Assembly: GCA_002716125.1 (NCBI GenBank) | Contig: PAZH01000088.1 | Coordinates: 1 to 64,000 of the forward strand | Reading direction: 5' to 3' | Length of the DNA: 64,000 nucleotides | Source: Rhodospirillaceae bacterium | GTDB lineage: Bacteria > Pseudomonadota > Alphaproteobacteria > UBA8366 | Shown: piece by piece, positions 18,009 through 26,559 of the stretch | How positions within the stretch are numbered: position 1 is the first letter of the stretch | How the letters are laid out: each line of letters opens with the position of its first letter | The notes under the pieces: model-generated | The model's database searches: none | Seen by the model: only the letters and a program-made list of their open reading frames with translations | Told to the model about the DNA's origin: nothing | Position numbers and translations under genes: made by a program

Positions 18009-19196
18009 CTATTCCGCCGCCGCTTTCAGGGGGCCACGGGCCGCTTCAATTTCCGCTTCGGATAGGCCGAGTTCGCTTAAGATACGGTTGGTTTCCTGCC
18101 CGATCGAGGGCAGATCGCCGCTCGCGGACATCATACGGCCGTCAATTTCGAAAGGAAGCGCGGGCGCCCGAAACGTTCGGCCGTCCGCCATGTTGGATCT
18201 CACAAGCCCGCCATCCCGCAATACATGCGGGTCCTCGAAGAGTTCGGACGGTTTGTTAATCGGTGAGAACGGGATACCGAGATTCTCAAAATCTTCGAGC
18301 AATTGTCGGTAATTCCGTTCGCCGATCGCTTTCTCGACAATCGGTATCGTCCAGCTTCGGGCGTTGATTTGATCCATGCGCGATTGAAGACGCTCGTCCG
18401 CGAGCAACTCATCAAGGCCGAGATAGCCGCAGAGGGCATCCCATTGACCTTCCGTAACGGCTCCGACAAAGATCTGCCGTCCATCCGCCGTTTCCATAAT
18501 ATCGTAGACAGGCCAGGAGAAATCGCGTTCCGGCATCGGTGGCGGGCTGGTGCCTTCTAGTTCGAACTGAACCATATGCTGGGCGGCGAACAATAGGCCG
18601 CTCTCGAAAAGTCCGACGCGAATATCGCGGCCGTTGCCGGAGTTCTGCCGCTCCATCAAAGCACCCATCGCTGCGAATGCGCCAAAGAGACCGCCAAATA
18701 TATCGATGGCGGAGGAACCGAAACGAAGCGGGCGGCCTGTCGGTCCAGTCATATAGGCAAGGCCCGTCATCATTTGGACGACCTCATCCATTGCGGTCCG
18801 GTCCTTGTAGGGACCTTCGAGAAATCCCTTATGCGACGCGAGGATCAAGTTCGGAAATTTAGCCCGTAGTTCGACCGGGTCCGCGCCCATCTTCGCGAGT
18901 GATTGATCACGGAAATTGTCGACGAAAATATCGGCTGTCTTCAGCAAGCGGTCCAAAGCATCGCGGCCGGCATCGGTCGACAGATCGAGTTGCACCGAGA
19001 CTTTGCCCCGATTGAATAGCGGAAAGAACGGACTTCCCATACCCGTGAGGTTTCGCGTCTTATCGCCTTGCGGCGGCTCGACTTTGATGACTTCCGCACC
19101 CATCAGCGCCAGAAACATGCCGCAGGAAGGCCCCATAATCATGTGAGTCATCTCAATCACGCGTGTGCCCGCCAAGGGGCGGAAATCTTCACTCAT
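18009..19196 (-). CDS. Family III (CaiB/BaiF) CoA transferase
   Basis: A 395-residue enzyme with the class III layout: N-terminal GTRVIEMTHMIMGPSCGMFLALMGAE, and candidate nucleophile Asp165 in SSAIDIFGG. It differs clearly in sequence from the transferases at 7293 and 39970, so these are separate paralogues, not duplicates. It is convergent with the MFS gene and divergent from aspS (121-bp gap). Substrate unknown. Confidence 0.87.
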   Translation of the reverse strand: MSEDFRPLAGTRVIEMTHMIMGPSCGMFLALMGAEVIKVEPPQGDKTRNLTGMGSPFFPLFNRGKVSVQLDLSTDAGRDALDRLLKTADIFVDNFRDQSLAKMGADPVELRAKFPNLILASHKGFLEGPYKDRTAMDEVVQMMTGLAYMTGPTGRPLRFGSSAIDIFGGLFGAFAAMGALMERQNSGNGRDIRVGLFESGLLFAAQHMVQFELEGTSPPPMPERDFSWPVYDIMETADGRQIFVGAVTEGQWDALCGYLGLDELLADERLQSRMDQINARSWTIPIVEKAIGERNYRQLLEDFENLGIPFSPINKPSELFEDPHVLRDGGLVRSNMADGRTFRAPALPFEIDGRMMSASGDLPSIGQETNRILSELGLSEAEIEAARGPLKAAAE

Positions 19197-19317
19197 TGGG
19201 AATGCTTTCGATTTTCAGTTTCGAACTTCGAATTTGGATGGCGCGCTGCCTTGACAATCCGGGTCAAACCATGCCCTTTCGGCGCCTGTTTTTCCATGCT
19301 TTTGAAACCGGACCGAC

Positions 19318-21126
19318 ATGCATCTCTATCGCACGCATACTTGTGTCGAACTGCGCCCTGAACATGCGGGCGAGGAAGCCCGCCTCTCCGGCTGGGTTCA
19401 CCGCACCCGCGATCACGGTAATCTCCTGTTCATCGATCTGCGAGATCACTATGGCATCACACAATGTGTCGCTGACGTCTCGAGCGATATCTTCCCGCAG
19501 CTAGAGGCGTTGACCAGTGAAACGGTTGTAACGTTTACCGGTAAGGTCGATCGGCGCAGCGAGGAAACGATCAATCCGGGTATCCCGACGGGTGAAGTCG
19601 AGTTGCGGATCGAGACGGTCGAGGTGCAAGGGCCGGCTGAGCCGCTCCCGATGCCGGTCAACCAGGATGCGGGCTACCCTGAAGACATTCGTCTCCGTTA
19701 CCGGTTCTTGGATCTTCGGCGCGAAGAATTGCACCGGAACATCGTGCTGCGCAGCCAAGTGATCTCGTCGATTCGCCGACGCATGACGGATCAAGGGTTT
19801 ACGGAGTTTCAGACGCCAATCCTGACATCGTCTTCGCCCGAAGGCGCGCGGGACTTTCTGGTGCCGAGCCGGTTGCATCCGGGCCAGTTTTACGCGTTGC
19901 CGCAAGCGCCGCAGCAGTTCAAGCAATTGATCATGGTTGCCGGTTTCGATCGGTATTTTCAGATAGCGCCCTGTTTCCGCGACGAAGATGCGCGGGCCGA
20001 CAGGTCGCCGGGTGAATTCTACCAACTCGATATCGAGATGTCGTTTGTCACTCAGGACGATGTATTCAACGCAATCGAACCGGTTTTGGGCGGCGTCTTC
20101 GAAGAATTCGCGGATTTCGCCGATGGCGCACCGCGCAGCGTGACACCGGCCCCGTTCCCGCGCATCCCGTACGACGAGGCGATGCAGAAATATTGCTCGG
20201 ACAAGCCGGACTTGCGAATTCCGATTGAAATCGCGGATGTGACCGATGCTTTCCGCGGCTCGGGCTTTAAAATTTTCGCGGGTATGATCGAGAAGGACGA
20301 GCGCGTCCGCGTGTACGCTATTCCGGCGAAAACCGGTGGTTCGCGGGCCTTTTGCGACCGGATGAACAGCTGGGCACAGAAAGAAGGCCAGCCCGGTCTC
20401 GGATACATCTTCTTCCGGGACGGCGAAGGGGCCGGTCCGATCGCCAACAATATCGGTGCAGAGCGTACGGAAAGCGTGCGTGCGCAGCTCGAACTCGGCG
20501 ATGGCGATGCCGTGTTTTTCGTGTGCGGCGTGCCGGGCGATTTCGCGCCGTTTGCGGCCGACGCCCGTGTGAAGGTCGGCGAAGAGCTCGACCTCGTCGA
20601 ACAAGGCGCTTTCAAGTTCTGCTGGATTGTCGATTACCCGATGTACGAACGCGACGAACAGACCGGCGAGATCGAATTCAGCCACAATCCGTTCTCGATG
20701 CCGCAAGGCGGATTGGAAGCGCTAGAAAGCCAGGACCCGTTGGAGGTGAAAGCCTTTCAATACGATATCGTCTGCAACGGCGTGGAGTTGTCGTCCGGCG
20801 CTATCCGAAATCACCGACCGGACATCATGTATAAGGCTTTCGAGATTGCCGGGTATTCGAAAGAAGAGGTCGAAACGCAATTCGGCGGTATGCTGAACGC
20901 GTTGAAGTACGGGGCGCCGCCGCATGGCGGCTCGGCGCCGGGCATTGATCGGATCGTAATGCTGATCGCGGACGAGCCCAATATTCGCGAGGTCGTGACG
21001 TTCCCGATGAACCAGCAGGCGCAGGACCTGATGATGGGTGCGCCCGGCGAGGCGGACCCCAATCATCTGCGGGAGCTCAATATTCGCGTTCAGATGCCGG
21101 TGGAAGCGAAGAAAGCCGAAGAGTAA
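19318..21126 (+). CDS. aspS: Aspartyl-tRNA synthetase (bacterial type)
   Basis: A 602-residue class II synthetase with an N-terminal OB anticodon-binding fold (residues 1-110), a catalytic core with [20 protein letters not shown], an inserted GAD domain (about 290-410), and motif 3 in [14 protein letters not shown]. The bacterial AspRS length and GAD insertion are complete. Alphaproteobacterial enzymes of this type are often non-discriminating (Asp-tRNA(Asn) made and amidated by GatCAB), but that is not decided here. ATG 19318 begins MHLYRTHTC, the usual start. Confidence 0.97.
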   Translation: MHLYRTHTCVELRPEHAGEEARLSGWVHRTRDHGNLLFIDLRDHYGITQCVADVSSDIFPQLEALTSETVVTFTGKVDRRSEETINPGIPTGEVELRIETVEVQGPAEPLPMPVNQDAGYPEDIRLRYRFLDLRREELHRNIVLRSQVISSIRRRMTDQGFTEFQTPILTSSSPEGARDFLVPSRLHPGQFYALPQAPQQFKQLIMVAGFDRYFQIAPCFRDEDARADRSPGEFYQLDIEMSFVTQDDVFNAIEPVLGGVFEEFADFADGAPRSVTPAPFPRIPYDEAMQKYCSDKPDLRIPIEIADVTDAFRGSGFKIFAGMIEKDERVRVYAIPAKTGGSRAFCDRMNSWAQKEGQPGLGYIFFRDGEGAGPIANNIGAERTESVRAQLELGDGDAVFFVCGVPGDFAPFAADARVKVGEELDLVEQGAFKFCWIVDYPMYERDEQTGEIEFSHNPFSMPQGGLEALESQDPLEVKAFQYDIVCNGVELSSGAIRNHRPDIMYKAFEIAGYSKEEVETQFGGMLNALKYGAPPHGGSAPGIDRIVMLIADEPNIREVVTFPMNQQAQDLMMGAPGEADPNHLRELNIRVQMPVEAKKAEE

Positions 21127-21138
21127 AGGACGGCGGCC

Positions 21139-21849
21139 TTAGGCGTCGAGTTTACCGCCGGTCTGCCGGATCGACGTGCGGTCGATTTTCTGGCGATACA
21201 TGTCTTCGTCGGCGCGTTGGTAGACCGATTCCATATCGTCATTCGGACTATAGCAGGCGCCGCCGACACTACCGCGAACTTGGATGGCCCGACCGTCCCA
21301 GGGAACGATCAATTGGTTTAGCGCGTCGCTGATCGCAGAGGCGCGAAGGTCCGCTTCGCGGCGTCCAACGCCCGGCATGAGGACGGCGAATTCGTCACCG
21401 CCAATGCGGGCGACGACATCGCCTTCACGGACATTCTCCAACAGAAAGCGAGACACGTGACCTAAGACGCCGTCGCCGGCGAGATGGCCGTAGGTGTCAT
21501 TGATGGCTTTGAAGCCGTCGAGGTCGATAACGATCAATGCGCCGCCGCTCTCGTCCCGTTTGGCGCGCGCCAGGATCTGGCGCAAAGCGAAATGCAGACC
21601 GCGCACGTTCAAAAGGCCGGTGGCCATATCGGTGGTGGAGAGTTTGCCGAGAACTTCCAGTTGGCGCTGTTGCTCATCGACGCGGCGCCTGGCGACCTTC
21701 AGCGTATCCATGGTCTGCGAAAGAATGGAACGCAGCATGGGTGCGGACAAAGTTTCGAGATCGAGCTTGTCGAGAACTTCTTCGAGTCTGGCGGCCGAGC
21801 CGCTAGCGGATGTTTCCGGTTTCGTCTGGTCGTCGTGAGAAGCGCTCAT
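21139..21849 (-). CDS. GGDEF domain diguanylate cyclase
   Basis: A 236-residue cytosolic protein. The first 70 residues hold a probable coiled coil (TMDTLKVARRRVDEQQRQLE), and the rest is a GGDEF domain with intact signature RIGGDEFAVLMP. An inhibitory I-site RxxD (REGD) lies exactly five residues before GGDEF, so c-di-GMP feedback is expected. ATG 21849 is chosen over the TTG at 21894 because GGA-rich sequence precedes it. No sensor domain is seen. It is convergent with aspS. Confidence 0.9.
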   Translation of the reverse strand: MSASHDDQTKPETSASGSAARLEEVLDKLDLETLSAPMLRSILSQTMDTLKVARRRVDEQQRQLEVLGKLSTTDMATGLLNVRGLHFALRQILARAKRDESGGALIVIDLDGFKAINDTYGHLAGDGVLGHVSRFLLENVREGDVVARIGGDEFAVLMPGVGRREADLRASAISDALNQLIVPWDGRAIQVRGSVGGACYSPNDDMESVYQRADEDMYRQKIDRTSIRQTGGKLDA

Positions 21850-22002
21850 GCCCGTTTCGTCCTTTCCCGCCGTTGTCACAAGGAAAAGAAGCAAGGATCA
21901 TGCCAGGGAAACCCATTAAAATCGTTGAGAATCCGGGAGGTTCAGAGCGGATGTGGCGGGTAAGAACTACCCCTTTGCGGCAGCAAGTGCCGATCCGGAG
22001 GT

Positions 22003-22968
22003 TTAGGCAATACGGTCGCCCGGTTCATTCCCGGCGAAAATCGCGTCTAAGTTATCGAGGGCGCGAAATCCCATTTCGTTGCGGGTTTCGATCGTCGCGC
22101 TGCCGATATGGGGCATCAGGAACGCATTTTCGAGCGTAAGGTAGCGCTGGTCCAGTTTCGGTTCGCGGTCGAAGACATCAAGGCCGGCGGCGGCCAGCTT
22201 GCCTGATTGCAGCGCCTCGATCAGGGCGTCGTCGACGATGACGGACCCACGTGCCGAATTGAGAACGATGGCGTTATCGCGCATTTTGGCAATGCGCTCG
22301 GTATTCAGAAAACCGACGGTCTCAGGCGTGGCCGGACAGTTAAGCGAGAGAATATCGATCTGCGGGAGCATGTCGTCGGCATTCGCGTGATAGATGGCGC
22401 CGACTTCCAAGTCCGCGTTAAGTTTGCTGCGGTTGTGATAGTGAATTTCCATTCCGAAGCCGCGCGCGCGGTCGGCTACAGCGCGGCCAATTCGTCCCAT
22501 ACCGTAAATGCCAAGGCGCTTTCCTTTTACGTCGGTGCCGAGGAGTTCTGTCGCGGACCAACGGCCCCATTCACCATTGCGAAGTTTTCGACCCCATTCG
22601 AAAGCACGGCGTGTTGCCCCCAACATAAGCAGAATGGTGAGGTCGGCTGTTGCATCGGTCAGGACATCTGGCGTGTTGGTTGCGATAAGGCCTCGCTTCT
22701 TGGCGGCAGCGGTGTCGATGTGCTCGTAGCCGACGGAAAAGGTCGCGACCGCTTTGACGGATGGTGCCAAACCTTCGATGACTTCGGCGGAAAAAAGCTC
22801 GGTGCTGCAGGTCAATATCGCGTCGACGCCTTTGCTGCGTTCGATTAAGTCGGCGGCGCGCAATTGCTCGTCGCTTGTGTTCAAGATAGCGTCGTAGTCG
22901 CGCATGGCCCGGGCTTCGACTGCATCGGGCAACTTGCGCGTGACGAGTAAGACCGGTTTGTCTGACAT
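22003..22968 (-). CDS. D-2-hydroxyacid dehydrogenase (glyoxylate/hydroxypyruvate reductase type)
   Basis: A 321-residue NAD(P)-dependent D-isomer-specific dehydrogenase. It has a Rossmann loop GMGRIGRAVA near residue 155, and the catalytic triad Arg (LNSARGSVI), Glu (FDREP) and His (LMPHIGSAT) is visible. The spacing and motifs match GhrB/GyaR-type reductases of glyoxylate and hydroxypyruvate. The start ATG 22968 is preceded by AAAGGAAG; a TTG six codons upstream is less likely. It is divergent from eipB. Confidence 0.88.
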   Translation of the reverse strand: MSDKPVLLVTRKLPDAVEARAMRDYDAILNTSDEQLRAADLIERSKGVDAILTCSTELFSAEVIEGLAPSVKAVATFSVGYEHIDTAAAKKRGLIATNTPDVLTDATADLTILLMLGATRRAFEWGRKLRNGEWGRWSATELLGTDVKGKRLGIYGMGRIGRAVADRARGFGMEIHYHNRSKLNADLEVGAIYHANADDMLPQIDILSLNCPATPETVGFLNTERIAKMRDNAIVLNSARGSVIVDDALIEALQSGKLAAAGLDVFDREPKLDQRYLTLENAFLMPHIGSATIETRNEMGFRALDNLDAIFAGNEPGDRIA

Positions 22969-23043
22969 GGTATTTCTTCCTTTCAATTCCGGGCCCGAGA
23001 GGCTTCACTCCAGATGTGAGCGAGACATAATCCTTCAAGAGCT

Positions 23044-23889
23044 ATGCAAATCCAACCCTTCCTTCGACGGCCAATAAATAAGTTATCCGGATTGGCACTG
23101 AGCCTGACTTTCCTGTCGGGCGTTGCCGCGGAGATGTCGCCGGCGGTCGCCGAAATCGTCATTGCGCCGCATCGGGCGGCCTATACGTTGACCTTGAAGC
23201 GGACGGGTCGAGACAGTGCAATTTCGAATGCGAACGGGGCGATGGTCTATAGCTGGGGCGAGACCTGTGACGGCTGGACGGTTGACCAGCAATTTGTCCT
23301 GAACGTCGTCCAGGGCGACGGTCGAGCGGTCCAGTTGAATGCGCGCTCGTCGACATGGGAATCGAAGGATGGCAAACGCCTTCGTTTCAATATCAAGCGT
23401 GAGCGCAATGGGGTCGAAGTCGAGAAGATTCGGGGCGAGGGGCGACTCAAAGAAGTGAATGGCGCCGGCGTCGCCGAGTTCGAGTTCCCAAAGGGAAAGA
23501 CCATCCCGCTGCCGAAAGGCACCGTCTTTCCGACGATGCACACGTTGAAACTGATGCAACGCGCTAAAGAAGGCAAAATGACCGACCGTCAGCTGGTCTT
23601 TGACGGGTCTGATCTGGAGCCGCCGGGCCCCGTGTCAGCGTTTATTTTGCCGCTCAAGCAACCCAAAGCGCCGAATAAAGCGCTCGAAGCACCGCTCGGT
23701 CCGAATAAAATTCGCACCGTTAATTTGGCTTTCTTCAACGCCGATCCGAAACGAACCGAACCAGAATTCGAGATGTCGATTCAGTTACAGGACAACGGCA
23801 TCGCACCAAGCATGGTCCTGGATTACGGGGGATATGCGGTTCAGGGGGAATTGGCGCGGGTCGAGGCGCTCGAGAAACCGGACTGCTGA
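23044..23889 (+). CDS. eipB: Cell envelope integrity protein EipB (DUF1849)
   Basis: A 281-residue periplasmic protein with a long signal peptide (hydrophobic SGLALSLTFLSGVAAEM, residues 15-31). The mature part starts near IVIAPHRAAYTLTLKRT and matches the EipB/DUF1849 beta-spiral family of Alphaproteobacteria, which supports cell envelope integrity. The two cysteines known to pair in this family are here Cys75 (GETCDGW) and the very last residue, Cys281. It is convergent with dinB across an 11-bp gap. Confidence 0.85.
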   Translation: MQIQPFLRRPINKLSGLALSLTFLSGVAAEMSPAVAEIVIAPHRAAYTLTLKRTGRDSAISNANGAMVYSWGETCDGWTVDQQFVLNVVQGDGRAVQLNARSSTWESKDGKRLRFNIKRERNGVEVEKIRGEGRLKEVNGAGVAEFEFPKGKTIPLPKGTVFPTMHTLKLMQRAKEGKMTDRQLVFDGSDLEPPGPVSAFILPLKQPKAPNKALEAPLGPNKIRTVNLAFFNADPKRTEPEFEMSIQLQDNGIAPSMVLDYGGYAVQGELARVEALEKPDC

Positions 23890-23900
23890 CGCGAATGAAA

Positions 23901-25100
23901 TTAGATCGCCGGCTCCGTACCCGTTGCGGCGAAGAGGTCCGGTGGATCGGCATCGGACGCGTCTGTAAGATCATCGACCCCAACACCAATTAGTCTGAAT
24001 GTTCGACCATCCGCTTCGCGCTCGATTAGCCATTTGGCGGCTCGATAGATCGCTTCCGCCTGTTGGGTCGGATTGGCGAGGCGGCGGCTTCTGGTAAGCA
24101 AACGGAAATCCGACTGCTTTAGCTTTACGGTCACGCCCTGTCCGGCCAGGTCTTTATTCTCAAGTCGGCGCGCGACGGTATGGCAGAGCGGTACAATACG
24201 TTCCAGCAATGCACATGCATCGCTGATATCGCTTTCGAACGTCGTCTCGGCGGAAATACTCTTGGTTTGCGAATTCGGCTCGACCTTTCGCGTGTCGTTG
24301 CCGCGCGCGAAATGATAGAGGCGCGATCCAATAACACCGTATTTCGCGACGAGTTCCTGCTCTTCGATTCGTTGCAGTTGGCCGATCTTTGTGATGCCGT
24401 TTCGGCGTAACTTCCCGGCGAGCGAGCGCCCGACGCCCCACAACATGCCGACCGGTTTATCCGCAAGGAAGTCGCATGCCTCGGCACGACCGATGACGGC
24501 GAAGCCACGCGGTTTGTCCAGGTCGGATGCGATCTTCGCCAGGAATTTATTGTAGCTGAGACCGATACTGGCATTAACGCCGATTTTCTGTTCGATCCTT
24601 AACACCAGAGCCGCAAGGCGCATCGCCGCACTATTGTTGCCTTCAGCGACGATATCCGTCAGGTCCAAAAACGCTTCATCAATCGATAATGGTTGAACAA
24701 GCGGCGTTACCTCACGCATCAAGTCGCGTATTTGTTCTCCGACGGCTTTGTATTTGGCCATATTGGGACGAATGACAACCGCGTCCGGGCAGGCTTGTTT
24801 CGCCTTGAACATCGGCATGGCGGACCGGATGCCGTATAGACGGGCGACATAGCATGCGGCGGCGACAACGCCTCTTTGGCCGCCGCCGATTATGACCGGT
24901 TTGTCGGCAAGCGACGGATTGTCCCGCTTCTCGACCGATGCATAGAAAGCGTCGCAATCGATATGCGCAATCGTCAGGTCGTGGAGTTCGCTATGGCGGA
25001 CAATCCGCGGCGAGCCACATTTCCCGCAACGTTCACCCGAAAGATCGTCATCGTGCGAGGCCAAACAATTTCGGCAGAGTGATGTGAGCGGTTCCGTCAT
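23901..25100 (-). CDS. dinB: DNA polymerase IV with N-terminal zinc finger
   Basis: A 399-residue Y-family polymerase for translesion synthesis. The catalytic carboxylates are in HIDCDAFYASVE and SIDEAFLDLTD, with a steric-gate region IGLSYNKFLAKIASDL and a C-terminal little-finger domain. Before the polymerase core sits a four-cysteine zinc finger, CRNC...CGKC (about residues 9-31), seen in alphaproteobacterial DinB proteins. The start ATG overlaps the ROK stop (ATGA). No beta-clamp motif was identified with certainty at the C-terminus. Confidence 0.93.
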   Translation of the reverse strand: MTEPLTSLCRNCLASHDDDLSGERCGKCGSPRIVRHSELHDLTIAHIDCDAFYASVEKRDNPSLADKPVIIGGGQRGVVAAACYVARLYGIRSAMPMFKAKQACPDAVVIRPNMAKYKAVGEQIRDLMREVTPLVQPLSIDEAFLDLTDIVAEGNNSAAMRLAALVLRIEQKIGVNASIGLSYNKFLAKIASDLDKPRGFAVIGRAEACDFLADKPVGMLWGVGRSLAGKLRRNGITKIGQLQRIEEQELVAKYGVIGSRLYHFARGNDTRKVEPNSQTKSISAETTFESDISDACALLERIVPLCHTVARRLENKDLAGQGVTVKLKQSDFRLLTRSRRLANPTQQAEAIYRAAKWLIEREADGRTFRLIGVGVDDLTDASDADPPDLFAATGTEPAI

Positions 25101-26005
25101 GAAGCGGTTTTGTCGTCCCAAAGCCAAGCAGCGCCTCTGACGCCGCTTGAATCTCCAAATTTCGGAGGCAGTAAGCGTGTCTCTACTTTATCTGAAAATA
25201 CCCATTGGGACCAAAGCTTCGGGACAGAATCATACAGGCGAGTCACATTGGACATGCCGCCGCCGAGGACGATAACGTCCGGGTCGAGCATATTGATGAT
25301 CCCGGCGAGGGCTCGAGCGAGCCGATCTTCGTAGCGTTGCAGGCTAAGCTCGGCCTGTGGATCGCCGGAAGCCGCCGCGCTGACGATTTCCTCGGCGGAA
25401 ATCCGATGGCCAATGAGCGCGGCATGGTGACGCTCCAAGCCCGTACCCGAGACAAAAGTCTCCGTGCAGCCGAATTTTCCGCAATCGCAGGAGAGGCCGG
25501 GATTTTCATCGGAGGTAGGCCACGGTAGCGGATTGTGGCCCCATTCGCCGGCAATAGCATTTCGGCCGATAAGCGGTTTGCCGTCGATGACCACGCCGCT
25601 GCCGCAACCGGTTCCGAGAATTGCACCGAAGACTACCTGCTGACCCGCAGCGGCGCCGTCTTTCGCTTCGGAAATGGTAAAGCAGTTTGCGTCATTCATC
25701 AGGCGGACCGGACGCTCGAGGCGGGCCGCTAGATCTTTATCCAGCGGGTGGCCGTTGAAGGGGGAATTGTAGGCGTTTTTGATCAGGCCGGATGCGGGTG
25801 AAATTGTCCCCGGTATTCCAAACCCGAGTGTCCCTTCTTCTCCGATTGCGTTCTCGACTTCACGTACCAAATTGACGATTGCATGGAAAGCATCGGTATA
25901 ATTGCTTTTCGGCGTCGGCATACGTTGCCGTCGAAGAAATGCGCCGTTGTCATCGATAGCGGCTGCTTCGAGCTTGGTGCCGCCGACATCCACACCGATT
26001 CTCAA
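25097..26005 (-). CDS. ROK family sugar kinase
   Basis: A 302-residue kinase without a helix-turn-helix domain, so an enzyme rather than a repressor. The ATP motif is IGVDVGGTKLEAAAID at the start, the catalytic Asp is in VRLMNDANCFT, and a zinc site is seen as CDCGKFGCTE after GEWGHNP. The family includes fructokinase (Mak), glucokinase and N-acetylglucosamine kinase; the Mak-like pattern is the best fit by eye. It starts at TTG 26005 with AGGGGGA at SD distance. It overlaps dinB, so a sugar kinase and a translesion polymerase share a transcript. Confidence 0.88.
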   Translation of the reverse strand: MRIGVDVGGTKLEAAAIDDNGAFLRRQRMPTPKSNYTDAFHAIVNLVREVENAIGEEGTLGFGIPGTISPASGLIKNAYNSPFNGHPLDKDLAARLERPVRLMNDANCFTISEAKDGAAAGQQVVFGAILGTGCGSGVVIDGKPLIGRNAIAGEWGHNPLPWPTSDENPGLSCDCGKFGCTETFVSGTGLERHHAALIGHRISAEEIVSAAASGDPQAELSLQRYEDRLARALAGIINMLDPDVIVLGGGMSNVTRLYDSVPKLWSQWVFSDKVETRLLPPKFGDSSGVRGAAWLWDDKTAS

Positions 26006-26053
26006 TTTTCGTCCCCCTGGAATAAGCCGTAAGAAGCGTAAACTTCCGGTATT

Positions 26054-26085
26054 GGTACCATTATGTCGTGAAGCGGTACCACTAT
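26054..26085. promoter_or_regulatory. Direct repeat GGTACCAyTAT spaced 21 bp, candidate operator
   Basis: GGTACCATTAT at 26054-26064 and GGTACCACTAT at 26075-26085 differ at one base and are exactly 21 bp apart, two helical turns, which suits a dimeric or tandem DNA-binding protein. They lie in the 182-bp divergent region between the ROK kinase and divK, 49 and 70 bp from the kinase start. No regulator is known to me for this sequence. Confidence 0.4.
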
Positions 26086-26113
26086 ACTAAAAGAGCGAAC
26101 GCAGAGGGTGCGA

Positions 26114-26168
26114 GGGTATAGTGACCGTCAGATACCCGACCATATCGTGAGTCGGCAGATTTCTGCCG
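26114..26168. promoter_or_regulatory. Inverted repeats in the divK leader
   Basis: Two palindromes lie between the direct repeat and divK: GGGTAT (26114-26119) with ATACCC (26132-26137), and CGGCAGA (26153-26159) with TCTGCCG (26162-26168). The second is almost gapless and ends 3 bp before the purine-rich SD of divK (GAGGGGAAAG). They may be protein binding sites or, as RNA, a hairpin beside the ribosome site. Confidence 0.35.
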
Positions 26169-26187
26169 CTGAGGGGAAAGTTGCAAG

Positions 26188-26553
26188 ATGGCGAAAACAA
26201 TATTGATCGTCGAAGACAACGAATTGAATATGAAGCTCTTTCATGACCTGCTGGAATCGAAGGGTTACGATATTCTGCAGACCAGGGACGGTATGGAAGC
26301 ATTGAAAATGGCACGGAGCCATATGCCCGATTTGATCCTAATGGACATTCAGCTTCCTGAGGTCTCCGGCTTGGAAGTAACTAAATGGTTGAAGGAGGAT
26401 GATAACTTAAAAGCGATCCCGGTCGTGGCCGTAACGGCGTTTGCTATGAAGGGCGACGAAGAAAAAATTCGTGAAGGCGGCTGCGAAGCCTATATCGCGA
26501 AGCCGATCTCCGTGACGAATTTCCTGGAGACGGTCGAACAGTTTCTGAACTAA
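26188..26553 (+). CDS. divK: Single-domain response regulator DivK
   Basis: A 121-residue receiver domain with no output domain. The acidic pocket and phospho-acceptor are seen in IVEDNE and [13 protein letters not shown], the switch Thr in VAVTAFAM and the Lys in IAKPIS. Length, composition and its place directly before pleD identify DivK, the alphaproteobacterial cell-cycle regulator that acts with DivJ, PleC and DivL. Only 6 bp separate it from pleD, so they form one transcript. Confidence 0.93.
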   Translation: MAKTILIVEDNELNMKLFHDLLESKGYDILQTRDGMEALKMARSHMPDLILMDIQLPEVSGLEVTKWLKEDDNLKAIPVVAVTAFAMKGDEEKIREGGCEAYIAKPISVTNFLETVEQFLN

Positions 26554-26559
26554 CCTGCG

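Noticed and set aside
19501-20706. 401-residue minus-strand ORF inside aspS
   Set aside because: Antisense shadow of aspartyl-tRNA synthetase, Arg/His-rich, with no recognisable domain.
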